From the NCBI GenBank assembly GCA_017514235.1, contig JAFWKK010000068.1:1-50066 (forward strand): DNA of 50,066 nt, read 5' to 3'. Shown piece by piece: positions 32,970-41,730 of the stretch; the first letter of the stretch is position 1, and every line of letters begins with the position of its first letter. The notes under the pieces are model-generated. The model did no database searches and was not told where the DNA came from. It was given only the letters and a program-made list of their open reading frames with translations. Made by a program: the position numbers and the translations under genes. Source of the DNA: Kiritimatiellia bacterium. Lineage in GTDB: Bacteria > Verrucomicrobiota > Kiritimatiellia > RFP12 > UBA1067.

Positions 32970-34388
32970 ATGAACATCAAGATAATGACTGTGGCCGCCA
33001 TGGCGGCGACAATGGCGTCAACCCTCACGGCGACTGTGCCACAGGTGGGCAGTGTTACGATGACACAGGCGTCTGGCGGACGGCTTGTGACCATAACCTA
33101 TACGCTTGCGGACGAGCCGGCCGTCGTGACGCTGGAAGTGCAGACCAACGCGAACACAAGCGCGGCGGCGGATGACCCCGGCTGGACTTCCATCGGCGGC
33201 GCGGCGGTCTGTAATGCAAAAGGCGACGTGTGGAAGAGGGTTGAGGTGGGAAATCGCACGATTACGTGGCGGCCCGACCTCTCATGGCCTGATCATGTGA
33301 TTGCCAACGGCGGCGCGCGCGCGAAGGTGACGGCATGGGCTCTCGACAACACGCCCGACTACATGGTCGTGGATATCTCTGCTGGTGCGCAACGGGAAAC
33401 GCAACGATACTATCCAAGCGTTGATTACCTTCCGGGCTCCACGCTTGGGCAGGTGGGTGCCATCACCAACAATGCGGCGTACAAGACTACGAAGCTAGTA
33501 ATGCGCAAGATCATGGCAAAGGACGTTGAATGGGTGATGGGCAGCATCAAAGAGACGGGCAGGTCATCGCGAGAGAATGCCCGCAACGTGACGCTTACGA
33601 ACAACTACTATATGGGCGTATTCGAGGTCACTCAGGCGCAATGGGCGCTCGTGGTGACGAACAAGGCGACGTCTGCCAACGGCGGCGCGTTGGCATTCTT
33701 CACGGCGGATGCGGCCATGCGCCCGATGGAGCAGGTCTGCTACAACGAAATCCGCACGACGGCGAACAGCACGACGGCGAACGCGACTTATTACTGGCCT
33801 GCCGCCCCCAATCCTGTATCCTTCCTCGGCCTTCTACGGCTGAAGACCGGCATCGACTTTGACTTGCCGTCCGAGGCTCAATGGGAATTTGCGGCACGCG
33901 CAGGGTACGGCGAGAACACGTGGCCGGACGGCTATCAAATGAATCTCTACTGGAAGGCTGGAAACAGGCCATCTGACAACTGGTACGATGATCACATCCC
34001 TGTAATGACGCGCTGCCAGCACACCTATCCGACAGTGGCTCCGAACAACGCCGTTGCTACAACTCGCGCGGCGGATGGCGGTACGGCGATCGTGGGAAGC
34101 TACGAGCCGAATGACTGGGGACTTTACGACACGGCAGGAAACGTCTATGAATGGGTTTTGGACTGGTATCAAGCTGATGTCGCAAAATACAACGGGCAGG
34201 TGAACATCAATCCGTCTAATCCTGCAAAGCCTATTGAGGGCGATGCCTCTTACAGGCTTATGAAAGGCGGCGACTGGAAGTTTGATGACACAAGGGGGCT
34301 TCGCCCCGCATCTTGCAGCGTCGACAGCGGTAGTGCTCGTGGCATGCATATCGGTTTCCGTGTTTATTGCCAGGCTGGGTTGCAGTAA
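32970..34388 (+). CDS. secreted SUMF1 (formylglycine-generating-enzyme-like) domain protein
   Basis: A 472-residue secreted protein: signal peptide (1-23), a beta-sandwich-like segment (about 25-150), then a SUMF1/FGE-type domain from about residue 185. Typical blocks are TNNYYMGVFEVTQAQWALVV, DLPSEAQWEFAARAG, LYDTAGNVYEWVLDWY and RLMKGGDW, ending HIGFRVYCQAG. The paired Cys used by true formylglycine-generating enzymes is not evident: the equivalent region reads RPASCSVDSG with a single Cys. No sulfatase gene is in the window. It is more likely a SUMF1-fold binding or modification protein than a sulfatase activator. ATG at 32970 is selected because it opens the signal peptide. Confidence 0.83.
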   Translation: MNIKIMTVAAMAATMASTLTATVPQVGSVTMTQASGGRLVTITYTLADEPAVVTLEVQTNANTSAAADDPGWTSIGGAAVCNAKGDVWKRVEVGNRTITWRPDLSWPDHVIANGGARAKVTAWALDNTPDYMVVDISAGAQRETQRYYPSVDYLPGSTLGQVGAITNNAAYKTTKLVMRKIMAKDVEWVMGSIKETGRSSRENARNVTLTNNYYMGVFEVTQAQWALVVTNKATSANGGALAFFTADAAMRPMEQVCYNEIRTTANSTTANATYYWPAAPNPVSFLGLLRLKTGIDFDLPSEAQWEFAARAGYGENTWPDGYQMNLYWKAGNRPSDNWYDDHIPVMTRCQHTYPTVAPNNAVATTRAADGGTAIVGSYEPNDWGLYDTAGNVYEWVLDWYQADVAKYNGQVNINPSNPAKPIEGDASYRLMKGGDWKFDDTRGLRPASCSVDSGSARGMHIGFRVYCQAGLQ

Positions 34389-34406
34389 AGGGTCTGTCCA
34401 AGCGAT

Positions 34407-35585
34407 ATGCGCTTCGCTTTTTTGATGTTGGCTGCGGCAGTCGCCACGGCGAATGCCGCGTCGCTGTCGGGCCCGAGGGTGTTGCTTCACGGATGGGATT
34501 TCCTTGAAACGACACCCGAGGACATCCTTGACAATGCGGCGAGTTTCGCCAAGCTGCCGATAGACGGCGTGATGGTGACGCTGCCGCCGACGAAACAGGC
34601 GGACGGCACGAGCATCGGCTCCCTTTCGCTTCCGCAGGACGTTGCGTGGCAATACGAGTCGCTTGCGAAGTACGAGCCGACGCTGAAGGCGATATGCGCC
34701 GAAGAGAGTCTGCACGACAGCATGCTGCTCTGCGCGTGGTTCTACACTAAGGGACCGCGCTTCTCGCTCTTAGACGATGCGGCGTGGGCGCGGTTCGGCG
34801 GAAACATGCGGATGCTGGCGAGGCTTGCCGCCCGCAGCGGCATGCACGGAATATGCATCGATGCGGAGGAGTACACGAAGGCGAAGCAGTGGGAGCCCGA
34901 CGCCGGGCAGGACTACGACACGGCGGCGCGGCTTGCCCGCCAGCGCGGACGTGAGGTCCTTGCCGGCGCGTTCGAGGAGTTCCCGAACGCCGTCGTGCTT
35001 TCGTTCTGGTTCTATTCGCATTGCTGGCGTTGCGTCAATACGCCCGATCCCCTTGCAGCGGCGAAGCGCCTGAACTACCTTTGGCCGCATTTCATAAACG
35101 GTATGCTTGACGTGCTGCCTAAGACTGCGATATTCGTGGATGGCGACGAGGACGCCTACAGATACGACGGACGCGCCATGTTCGACGCCGGGGTTGTGAA
35201 GCAGACGCGCCGCTGTGCGCGGTTCGTTCCGCCGGAGCGGCTCGACAAGTTCTTCGCGCGCCAGCGCATCGGATTCGGTCAGTACGTGGATTCGTACACA
35301 AACCCGACGAACAGCTACTATTCGTTCGGGCCGGTGGATGGTTCGCGTGTAAACCATCTCAGGCAGAACTTCAAGGCCGCTTCACACAGCGCCGACTACG
35401 TCTGGCTGTATGGCGAGCATTTTTCGTGGATAAACTGGGACGACACGCGTCATCCGAAGTTGCCGTACAACTTCACGTACGAACGCCATGTGACGTGGGA
35501 GGACAAGTTGCCCGGCTTCTGGCAGGCGGTTTCCGAAATGCGCGACCCTGCCGCCGCCGAAAAGAAGAAGGAGAATCGGCAGTGA
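34407..35585 (+). CDS. secreted glycosidase-like (TIM-barrel) protein, family unassigned
   Basis: A 392-residue protein with signal peptide MRFAFLMLAAAVATANA. The pattern of hydrophobic strands and acidic ends suggests a TIM barrel: GVMVTLPPTK, MHGICIDAEEYTKAKQWEP near residue 150, NAVVLSFWFYSHCWRC, and YVWLYGEHFSWINWDD near the end. DAEEY and YGEHF are candidate catalytic sites. I cannot name the family. AAAGGG overlapping the previous stop serves as the ribosome site. Its stop overlaps the next start by 4 nt (GTGA), so they are coupled. Confidence 0.65.
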   Translation: MRFAFLMLAAAVATANAASLSGPRVLLHGWDFLETTPEDILDNAASFAKLPIDGVMVTLPPTKQADGTSIGSLSLPQDVAWQYESLAKYEPTLKAICAEESLHDSMLLCAWFYTKGPRFSLLDDAAWARFGGNMRMLARLAARSGMHGICIDAEEYTKAKQWEPDAGQDYDTAARLARQRGREVLAGAFEEFPNAVVLSFWFYSHCWRCVNTPDPLAAAKRLNYLWPHFINGMLDVLPKTAIFVDGDEDAYRYDGRAMFDAGVVKQTRRCARFVPPERLDKFFARQRIGFGQYVDSYTNPTNSYYSFGPVDGSRVNHLRQNFKAASHSADYVWLYGEHFSWINWDDTRHPKLPYNFTYERHVTWEDKLPGFWQAVSEMRDPAAAEKKKENRQ

Positions 35586-37540
35586 CGCAAAAAAGCGCTT
35601 GGCGCATTCTTCTTGCTTTCGCCTCGACGGTTCTTGTTGCGGCGAGGGCGTCGGCCGAGCTGCTGCAGCCGGTTGTTGGTGTCGGCTGGACGAATAGCTG
35701 GGTGCGCGAATGGCGTTCTGACGTTCCGGGGCTTTGCATCACCGACTCGCGTGTGCAGGTGTCGGACTCTCTGACAAAGGTCGTCCGCCGTTGGACTTGG
35801 ACTGGCGATAGACCCATTGAACAGGTCACGCTTTGCGTCAGATACCATGTCGCCGGCGATTCCGCCTCGCTAAAGCCGTTCATCCCCGGCGTCTTACTCT
35901 ATGGCAATCCATCCAATAAGGGACGCACCGACGGGCGTGTGCCGGTGTTTGCCGGAGAGTCGGGCGAGTTTGCGATCTTTGAAGAGCATAGAATCCCGAT
36001 GCCTTTCGCGCTTCTTGAAAATGCGCGGACGGGCGGGTATGCCGCATTGCACGTCTTGCCGTCACCTGTGCGCGGCGCACGGCGCGACGACCTTTGGTGG
36101 AGCCTTGGAGTGGAGGTCGTGGAAGGCGGCACGGACATCGTGATGATGTCGGGTCCCGTCGGATACAACCGGCGGCGTTCGGTCGTAAAGGCGCTGCAGA
36201 GCGGCGCGATGGCGTATGACGACGCGTATATGACGCTTCAGCCGGGGCAGACCGTGGAAAAGACGTTCTGGGTGGAGACTGGCAAGGCTTCGGATGAGGC
36301 ATTTGGCTTTGAGCGGGCGTTGGACACGTCGCTTGACTTGTTCAAGCCGTATTTCGCCGAACGGTTTGCGTCGTTTGGCGAAATCGTCAAGTCGAAGAGG
36401 GACTTTGCGGTGACGAGGTGGATCGAGGGGCCGATGCCGGGGGCGTGTGGATTTGCTAAATACGACCTCAATGCGCAGTGGCGGCACGTCGTCATCGGCT
36501 GGTGCGGATGCGCGGCGACTTGCGCCTACGCGCTACCGGTATTGGATTTTGCGCCAGGAGATTGGGATAAGGCACAGCGTTCGCTGGATTTCCTGTGCGA
36601 TGCCTTTGGCGACAAGATTGCGCCTACGGGCGGCGTGTTTGACGTGACGTTTGACATGAACACGGGTCGGACTTGGCCGGGCGATCCCGTCTCGTGCGGG
36701 CAGGGGCTTTATTCCATCGTCAAGGCTATACGGTTTGCGGAGAAGAAGTCCGGCGGGCGGCTCAATGCCACGAAATGGCGCGCGTTCGCCGTCAAGGCCG
36801 CAGATGCGATGTCGCGAGAGGTTTTGCGCGGCGACTGGCGGGAGCCGGATTCAAACGGTCCCGGCTTTGAGGTTGCTCCGTTGGTCGAGGCTTCGGAACT
36901 TTTGGGGCGGCGTGATTTCCTGGCGGCGGCGGAGAAGATGGCCGCTGCGTTTGAACGCAGATACTTCGGCTACGAACATGTTTATTGGGGCGGTACGCTT
37001 GATGCGTCGTGCGAAGACAAGGAAGGGGCTTATGCTGCATTTCAGGGATATGAGGCGCTGCTCCGCCATGCCGTCAAGACGGGAGATACCGCCGCCGAGA
37101 AGAGATATGCGAGGCTGGCGCGCCATGCGATGAACATTATGCTTTCATACACGATGGTCTGGGACGCCACCTATCCGCCCGGGCGGCTGAGCGACCATGC
37201 CTTCAAGTCGACGGGGTGGACGGTTGTTTCCGCGCAGAACCAGCACCTTGACGCGTTCGGCGTATTGACGACGCCTGAAATATGGCGGATGGGCGAATAC
37301 CTTGGCGACGAGCGGCTGAAGCGGCTCGCAAGCGTCATGTACCGGTCGTGCTTCCAGCTGGCGGACGCGATGGGATCGCAGGGCGAGCAGATTCAGCAGA
37401 CCAATTTTGCGCAGCATGGCGACATGAGCGACGTGCGCAAGCTGCGCGGCGGCTATGCCGAACGCTGGACTGTCTTCTGGCTGACTGCGCACTTTCTCAA
37501 TGCGGCGGCGCAGTTCAAGGAAATGGGTGTTGAGCTGTAG
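35582..37540 (+). CDS. secreted alpha/alpha-toroid protein, probable polysaccharide-active enzyme
   Basis: A 652-residue exported protein. The start is GTG at 35582, supported by AAGGAG 9 nt upstream and GTGA overlap with the previous stop. A signal peptide (AWRILLAFASTVLVAARASA) is followed by a beta-sandwich region to about residue 270 (NSWVREWRSDVPGL, YGNPSNKGRTDGRV). From about 290 the protein is helical with repeated aromatic motifs (WRHVVIGWCGCAATCAY, GQGLYSIVKAIRFAEKK, TGWTVVSAQNQHLDAFG), fitting an alpha/alpha toroid as in many lyases and hydrolases of uronate-rich or unsaturated oligosaccharides. The helical half recalls the end of the giant protein at 16417. I cannot assign a family. 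Confidence 0.65.
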   Translation: MTQKSAWRILLAFASTVLVAARASAELLQPVVGVGWTNSWVREWRSDVPGLCITDSRVQVSDSLTKVVRRWTWTGDRPIEQVTLCVRYHVAGDSASLKPFIPGVLLYGNPSNKGRTDGRVPVFAGESGEFAIFEEHRIPMPFALLENARTGGYAALHVLPSPVRGARRDDLWWSLGVEVVEGGTDIVMMSGPVGYNRRRSVVKALQSGAMAYDDAYMTLQPGQTVEKTFWVETGKASDEAFGFERALDTSLDLFKPYFAERFASFGEIVKSKRDFAVTRWIEGPMPGACGFAKYDLNAQWRHVVIGWCGCAATCAYALPVLDFAPGDWDKAQRSLDFLCDAFGDKIAPTGGVFDVTFDMNTGRTWPGDPVSCGQGLYSIVKAIRFAEKKSGGRLNATKWRAFAVKAADAMSREVLRGDWREPDSNGPGFEVAPLVEASELLGRRDFLAAAEKMAAAFERRYFGYEHVYWGGTLDASCEDKEGAYAAFQGYEALLRHAVKTGDTAAEKRYARLARHAMNIMLSYTMVWDATYPPGRLSDHAFKSTGWTVVSAQNQHLDAFGVLTTPEIWRMGEYLGDERLKRLASVMYRSCFQLADAMGSQGEQIQQTNFAQHGDMSDVRKLRGGYAERWTVFWLTAHFLNAAAQFKEMGVEL

Positions 37541-37558
37541 AAACGGTAAAGGGTTCAC

Positions 37559-38887
37559 ATGAATGGGAGAAGAGATTTTGTGAAGGCATTGGCGTCTGCT
37601 CCGCTTCTGGGTGCGACGCTTCAGGTGGATGGCAAGGAGCGGCGCGTTGAGGACAACGCGCCCTACCAAGGCTCGACTCATCCTTTGACGGGTAAAGTGC
37701 TTCCGGCATGGCGCGAGGGCGAGTTTCAGGTGCATTTCATTTATACTGGTGTCGCCGAAAGCATGTTCTGGATTCTGCCGGACGGTACATCTATGCTCCT
37801 CGACTGCGGCGACCATCAGGCGATTGAGCGAGGGCGCAATGCCGTATGGGTGCTGCCGAGTGCAAGCCGCCATGCAGGAGAGTGGATTGCGCGGTATGTG
37901 GAGCGCGTCAATCCTAACGGAAGGGACGTGGACTACATGATGCTGTCGCACCACCATTCCGACCACGGCGGCATGGAGGGATGGGGCGCAGGCGTTCGCG
38001 AATGGAAAGGGCGGCGGTTGTCTGTCAGCGGTTTTCTTCAGGCGGCGGATACGCTGAAGTTCAAGATCGGCTTTGACAGAGGCTGGCCCGATTTCAATGA
38101 TCCGATTCCCAACGAGCGGTGCGACGAGGAATGCTTGTCGCACGTCAAGAATGTCATTGCCTATCTCGGTGAACGTGACGGGCTGAAGATGGAGCGGTTT
38201 CGCGTCGGCGCGGTGAATCAGGTTGAGATGCGCCATGGTGCTGCGGAGCATCCTTCGTTTTCGATTGCGAACATAACGGGGAACGGCAAGATTCTGTGCC
38301 GTGATGGGAGCGTACGCGATCTTTATGCCGAGATGCACGATGCCAAACTGCTGAACGAGAACGGCATGAGCCTCGGTCTCATGGTGCAATATGGACCGTT
38401 CCGTTTCTTCTCGGCCGGAGACTTCTCAGATACGATTTCGCTTCCCGACGGCTCACGTCGGAACATTGAGACGGAGCTTGCGAAAGAGCTTGAGCCTGTT
38501 GACGTGGCGAAGATGAACCACCATGGGTGGCGGTCGATGCCAAAGTCTCTAGTTGCCGCTCTTCGAGCCCGCGTATGGACGGCTTGCATCTGGGACAGGC
38601 TTCACATGACGGCCGATGCGATGGAGAACATGTGCGACCGGTCGGCGTATCCAGGACCGCGCCTTGTCGCGCCGAATGTCTTTACGCCCGTGCGCCGGAT
38701 AGAGGATGCGGGGCGTCCGTATTTGGCGGACGTTGCGCCAGAGGCGTTCGAGGCTGGGCATGTGGTGCTGACCGTCGCGCCTGGCGGCGCAACGTACAGT
38801 CTTGCGTATGTTACGGCGGATGACGAGAGCATGAAGGTGACTGGAGCCTATGATTTCGTTTCGTGTAGGGGTCGGAGGGCAGAATGA
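37559..38887 (+). CDS. second MBL-fold hydrolase with Tat-like signal
   Basis: A 442-residue protein. The N terminus GRRDFVKALASAPLLGATL is a short twin-arginine-type signal. The MBL metal site is LSHHHSDHGGM near residue 130, with a later FFSAGDFSD and KMNHHGWRSMP supplying further ligands. It is larger than the MBL protein at 15415 and has an insertion (about 150-260). Its position between an alpha/alpha-toroid gene and a beta-strand-repeat gene parallels the first operon. AAAGGG 5 nt before ATG 37559 is the ribosome site. Substrate unknown. Confidence 0.83.
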   Translation: MNGRRDFVKALASAPLLGATLQVDGKERRVEDNAPYQGSTHPLTGKVLPAWREGEFQVHFIYTGVAESMFWILPDGTSMLLDCGDHQAIERGRNAVWVLPSASRHAGEWIARYVERVNPNGRDVDYMMLSHHHSDHGGMEGWGAGVREWKGRRLSVSGFLQAADTLKFKIGFDRGWPDFNDPIPNERCDEECLSHVKNVIAYLGERDGLKMERFRVGAVNQVEMRHGAAEHPSFSIANITGNGKILCRDGSVRDLYAEMHDAKLLNENGMSLGLMVQYGPFRFFSAGDFSDTISLPDGSRRNIETELAKELEPVDVAKMNHHGWRSMPKSLVAALRARVWTACIWDRLHMTADAMENMCDRSAYPGPRLVAPNVFTPVRRIEDAGRPYLADVAPEAFEAGHVVLTVAPGGATYSLAYVTADDESMKVTGAYDFVSCRGRRAE

Positions 38888-39152
38888 CAGTGTGTTGCAT
38901 TATAGCGTCAATGTTTACGGCATTCGGCCAGCCTGTCGAGGCGGCGAATCCGCTTGTACCGCTGATGGGGTGATAGAGTTGGAATTTACGGAGGCACACC
39001 CCTGCCATCATGAGTGCTGGAGAAGTTACGCCGACGATGGCAATGTTTGTGAATGGCGCGGCGTGATGATGCGCAGGGCGGATTACAACTTGGCGAGGAT
39101 GTCGGGAATGTTGGACTTGTTGTGCGGAACAGGCCAAATTATTGTGGGGTGA
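38884..39152 (+). pseudogene. possible gene remnant after the MBL gene
   Basis: An ATG overlapping the MBL stop (ATGA) opens a 29-codon frame whose product (MTVCCIIASMFTAFGQPVEA) looks like a signal peptide, then stops at 38973. A different frame continues from there without a stop to 39152 (GVIELEFTEAHPCHHECW...). Together these could be a small secreted protein broken by a frameshift, but no family is recognised. The rest of 38888-39268 holds only the promoter at 39178. Confidence 0.25.
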
Positions 39153-39177
39153 GCCCCTTTCGCCGAAACGGCGGGTA

Positions 39178-39186
39178 TGGTATAAT
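39178..39186 (+). promoter_or_regulatory. extended -10 promoter of the second beta-strand-repeat gene
   Basis: TGG-TATAAT, with a weak TTTCGC -35 candidate 17 nt further up. The likely GTG start is 83 nt downstream with a good ribosome site. Confidence 0.65.
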
Positions 39187-39268
39187 TTGCGGCGTGAAAT
39201 GAAGACGTACTCCCATAGTGTCGCATGGAACGCGCGTAGAATGCGCGTTGAACAAGGGGACAAAGGCT

Positions 39269-41719
39269 GTGAAGAAACCATTGATAATGACATGTGCGGC
39301 AGTTGCCGTTGCACTTGCCGCCACCGCTCTTGATGAACCGATCTACACGGTTACGACCTCTGGCACGGGCACGAACGACATATCCGCCGCCACAATCGAG
39401 GTGACGGCGAACGGCGAGACTACCACAAAGTCTTTCTCTGAGATCTCGTTCACGACGGGCACCATCCGCAAGCGCGGCACCGGTTTTTTGCGCTCGGCGG
39501 CAAGTCTCGTGAGCTTCACGGGCACGATTCTGGTGGAGGAGGGTGCATGGCTCGCCACGGCGAACGGACACTTGGGATATTCGGTGCATCCTTATACGGA
39601 CAGCGCGAACGTCGTGATTTCCAACGGCGCGTCGGTGGTGTACGCGATACCGTCCGGCTCGGCGCAGTTCCGTCAGGCAGTCACTTTCGGCGGCACGGGG
39701 TACAATGGCATGGGCGCGATCTGCATCGAAAACAAGGTACCAGACCTTATCCAGTTCTTCTGGAACACGCACTGGACTATGTCGGACGATGCAACGATCG
39801 CCGTCCATAACACAGCCTCTTCAATCACCGCCGGCTATCTAACTTTTCATATGGAAGGGCACACGTTGACATTTCAGGGCTACGGCAGCGGAACGGGCAG
39901 CACATTCACTTTTCAGTACCCGACCATCAGCAATCCAGGGAACATCGTATTGGATGGGACACGCTGGGCGTTCAATATCGACTCTGTCGGGAGTTCCGGG
40001 CGCGTCGTTCGCGAGTTGTCCGGAACGGCGGCGAACACGATTGAACTGAAGAAAGGAACGAGAGTGGCGAACGAAGCTTGGTTCCACATGGTCAACATGA
40101 ATCCGACCTCGCCCTGGAAGGTTATTTCCCACGATGGAGGAGTTATGCGCGCTACGCATGGTCAATGGGGGTCCACAAACCTTGCGGCATGGGCGGGACC
40201 GGTGGAACTTGCGGATGGCATGTTGGCCGTCAGCGGCAATCACGGTAATTCATTTTCGTACTACAATACGATCTCCGGTGCGGGCGGACTTTCCTGTTCA
40301 CGTGGTCAGCAGGTTGTCCTTGCGAACGGCGGCAACTCCTTCACGGGCGAGGTGCGCATCAACACAAGCCGTGCGGATGGCGAGGGCGAATTGCGCCTTT
40401 TTGCGGACGGCGCCCTGCCGGCGAATGGTGCCGGCGCAAAGCTCTACGACAGTTCGCTGGAATTGGCTGGATATCGTGGCACCTACCATCTTCCGTCGCT
40501 TGTCTTTGATGTCAAGACAGGTCTCACGGAGACTTTCAGGGGCGGCACGAACGGCGTGGTGAAGTCGCTGAGGAAGATTGGCGTCGGCACATTGGATGTC
40601 AGTGCGCCGGTGACGGTTACTGGCGTCACCGAGATTGCCGCAGGAACGTTGCGCGTTCCCTACGCCCATGCCGGACTCATCGCGGGCGGCATGGCGTCAG
40701 TATCGCCTAACTACCCATCCGATCAGCTTAAATTGATCGATACGCTCGTGCTGACAAACCGTGTTGCGCTTGGTGCCGATCTCGCCTACACGGACGAAGA
40801 GGGGTATTGGCTTCGCGATCAGGTGACATGGGGCGGACGTGCGCTTTTCACCTATCACGGCTACCTGTGGAACCGGTCGGGCGTAACGCAGGACTGGACG
40901 TTTGCGTTGAACATTTCTCAGGGAGCAAATCTTTATCTGAATGGCTCGGCTGTTGCCAATCTCTATGCGACTGATTACCGTGCCAATGGGTTCGTAAAGT
41001 TCAAGACGATCCCGGTGCCGCCTGGCGCAAACCGTTTTGATCTGCGCATCTACACGACAGTCGCATACGGTCCTTCCTTTGACTGGAGCGAATATCGCAG
41101 AGGCTATACCTACAAGAAGAACTCGAAGGATGGTGAAAAGCTGGCGTGGAAACCAAATTTCGGCTTTGCCATCGACACGCAGGGGCGTGAAAGCACGAAT
41201 GCCGTGGACTATGTGTCGGCAGTTGATCCGGGCGACGGTTCGCTTCTGACGGTCTCGGTTGACGGGCTGGATGACGGCGTTGCGGCGGTTTTGCCGAAGT
41301 TCGACCACCTGAAGTTCACGGGCGGTGCGCTCGACACGCGCGGCAGCGACGTCACGGTGCCGGTTCTGGAGGGCGTGAACGGCGCGGTCACCAACTCCAA
41401 CGCCTATTATCCGGGCGGCTCCCTGACTGTAGGCGAGAAGTGGATTGTTTCTGGCGCTGCCACTGCAAACAAGACGCTGAAGGTGACGGGCAGGCTGAAG
41501 TTCGCCGATGGCGCAACGCTTGACTGCACCGATCTCTCGCATCTCTCCCGCAAGACGGCGCACACGCTTGCCACGGCGACGGGCGGCATTGACGGCATGC
41601 CCGCGTTCGACGACAACGCGCCCGGCAACAAGGGCTGGCATCTCGTCAAGGAGACCGTCGGCGGCGTGGAGTCGCTGAAGTTCTTCTGGCGGCTCGGCAT
41701 GACGATTACAATCCATTGA
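39269..41719 (+). CDS. secreted beta-strand-repeat protein with PA14-like domain
   Basis: An 816-residue secreted protein. GTG at 39269 opens a signal peptide (KKPLIMTCAAVAVALAATA) and follows AAGGGG by about 10 nt; the ATG at 39218 would add 17 residues with no signal. Most of the protein is short Gly/Thr/Asn-rich beta strands, with strand repeats such as LRKIGVGTLDVSAPVTVTGV near residue 435. Residues about 500-620 resemble a PA14-type carbohydrate-binding domain (YLWNRSGVTQDWTFALNIS, ANLYLNGSAVANLY, VPPGANRFDLRIYTT). It ends GMTITIH. No membrane barrel. Like the protein at 8434 it is a probable surface adhesin or scaffold for the neighbouring enzymes. It stops 11 nt before the next glycosidase gene. 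Confidence 0.8.
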   Translation: MKKPLIMTCAAVAVALAATALDEPIYTVTTSGTGTNDISAATIEVTANGETTTKSFSEISFTTGTIRKRGTGFLRSAASLVSFTGTILVEEGAWLATANGHLGYSVHPYTDSANVVISNGASVVYAIPSGSAQFRQAVTFGGTGYNGMGAICIENKVPDLIQFFWNTHWTMSDDATIAVHNTASSITAGYLTFHMEGHTLTFQGYGSGTGSTFTFQYPTISNPGNIVLDGTRWAFNIDSVGSSGRVVRELSGTAANTIELKKGTRVANEAWFHMVNMNPTSPWKVISHDGGVMRATHGQWGSTNLAAWAGPVELADGMLAVSGNHGNSFSYYNTISGAGGLSCSRGQQVVLANGGNSFTGEVRINTSRADGEGELRLFADGALPANGAGAKLYDSSLELAGYRGTYHLPSLVFDVKTGLTETFRGGTNGVVKSLRKIGVGTLDVSAPVTVTGVTEIAAGTLRVPYAHAGLIAGGMASVSPNYPSDQLKLIDTLVLTNRVALGADLAYTDEEGYWLRDQVTWGGRALFTYHGYLWNRSGVTQDWTFALNISQGANLYLNGSAVANLYATDYRANGFVKFKTIPVPPGANRFDLRIYTTVAYGPSFDWSEYRRGYTYKKNSKDGEKLAWKPNFGFAIDTQGRESTNAVDYVSAVDPGDGSLLTVSVDGLDDGVAAVLPKFDHLKFTGGALDTRGSDVTVPVLEGVNGAVTNSNAYYPGGSLTVGEKWIVSGAATANKTLKVTGRLKFADGATLDCTDLSHLSRKTAHTLATATGGIDGMPAFDDNAPGNKGWHLVKETVGGVESLKFFWRLGMTITIH
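41633..41677 (+). repeat. 45-nt direct repeat, left copy (in frame)
   Basis: This segment encodes GWHLVKETVGGVESL near the C terminus of the beta-strand-repeat protein. A copy identical at 39 of 45 positions by hand alignment lies at 44436-44480. Confidence 0.8.
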
Positions 41720-41730
41720 GAAGGTACGAA

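Noticed and set aside
32970-34388. Sulfatase-activating enzyme
   Set aside because: The paired catalytic cysteines are not evident and no sulfatase gene is in the window.
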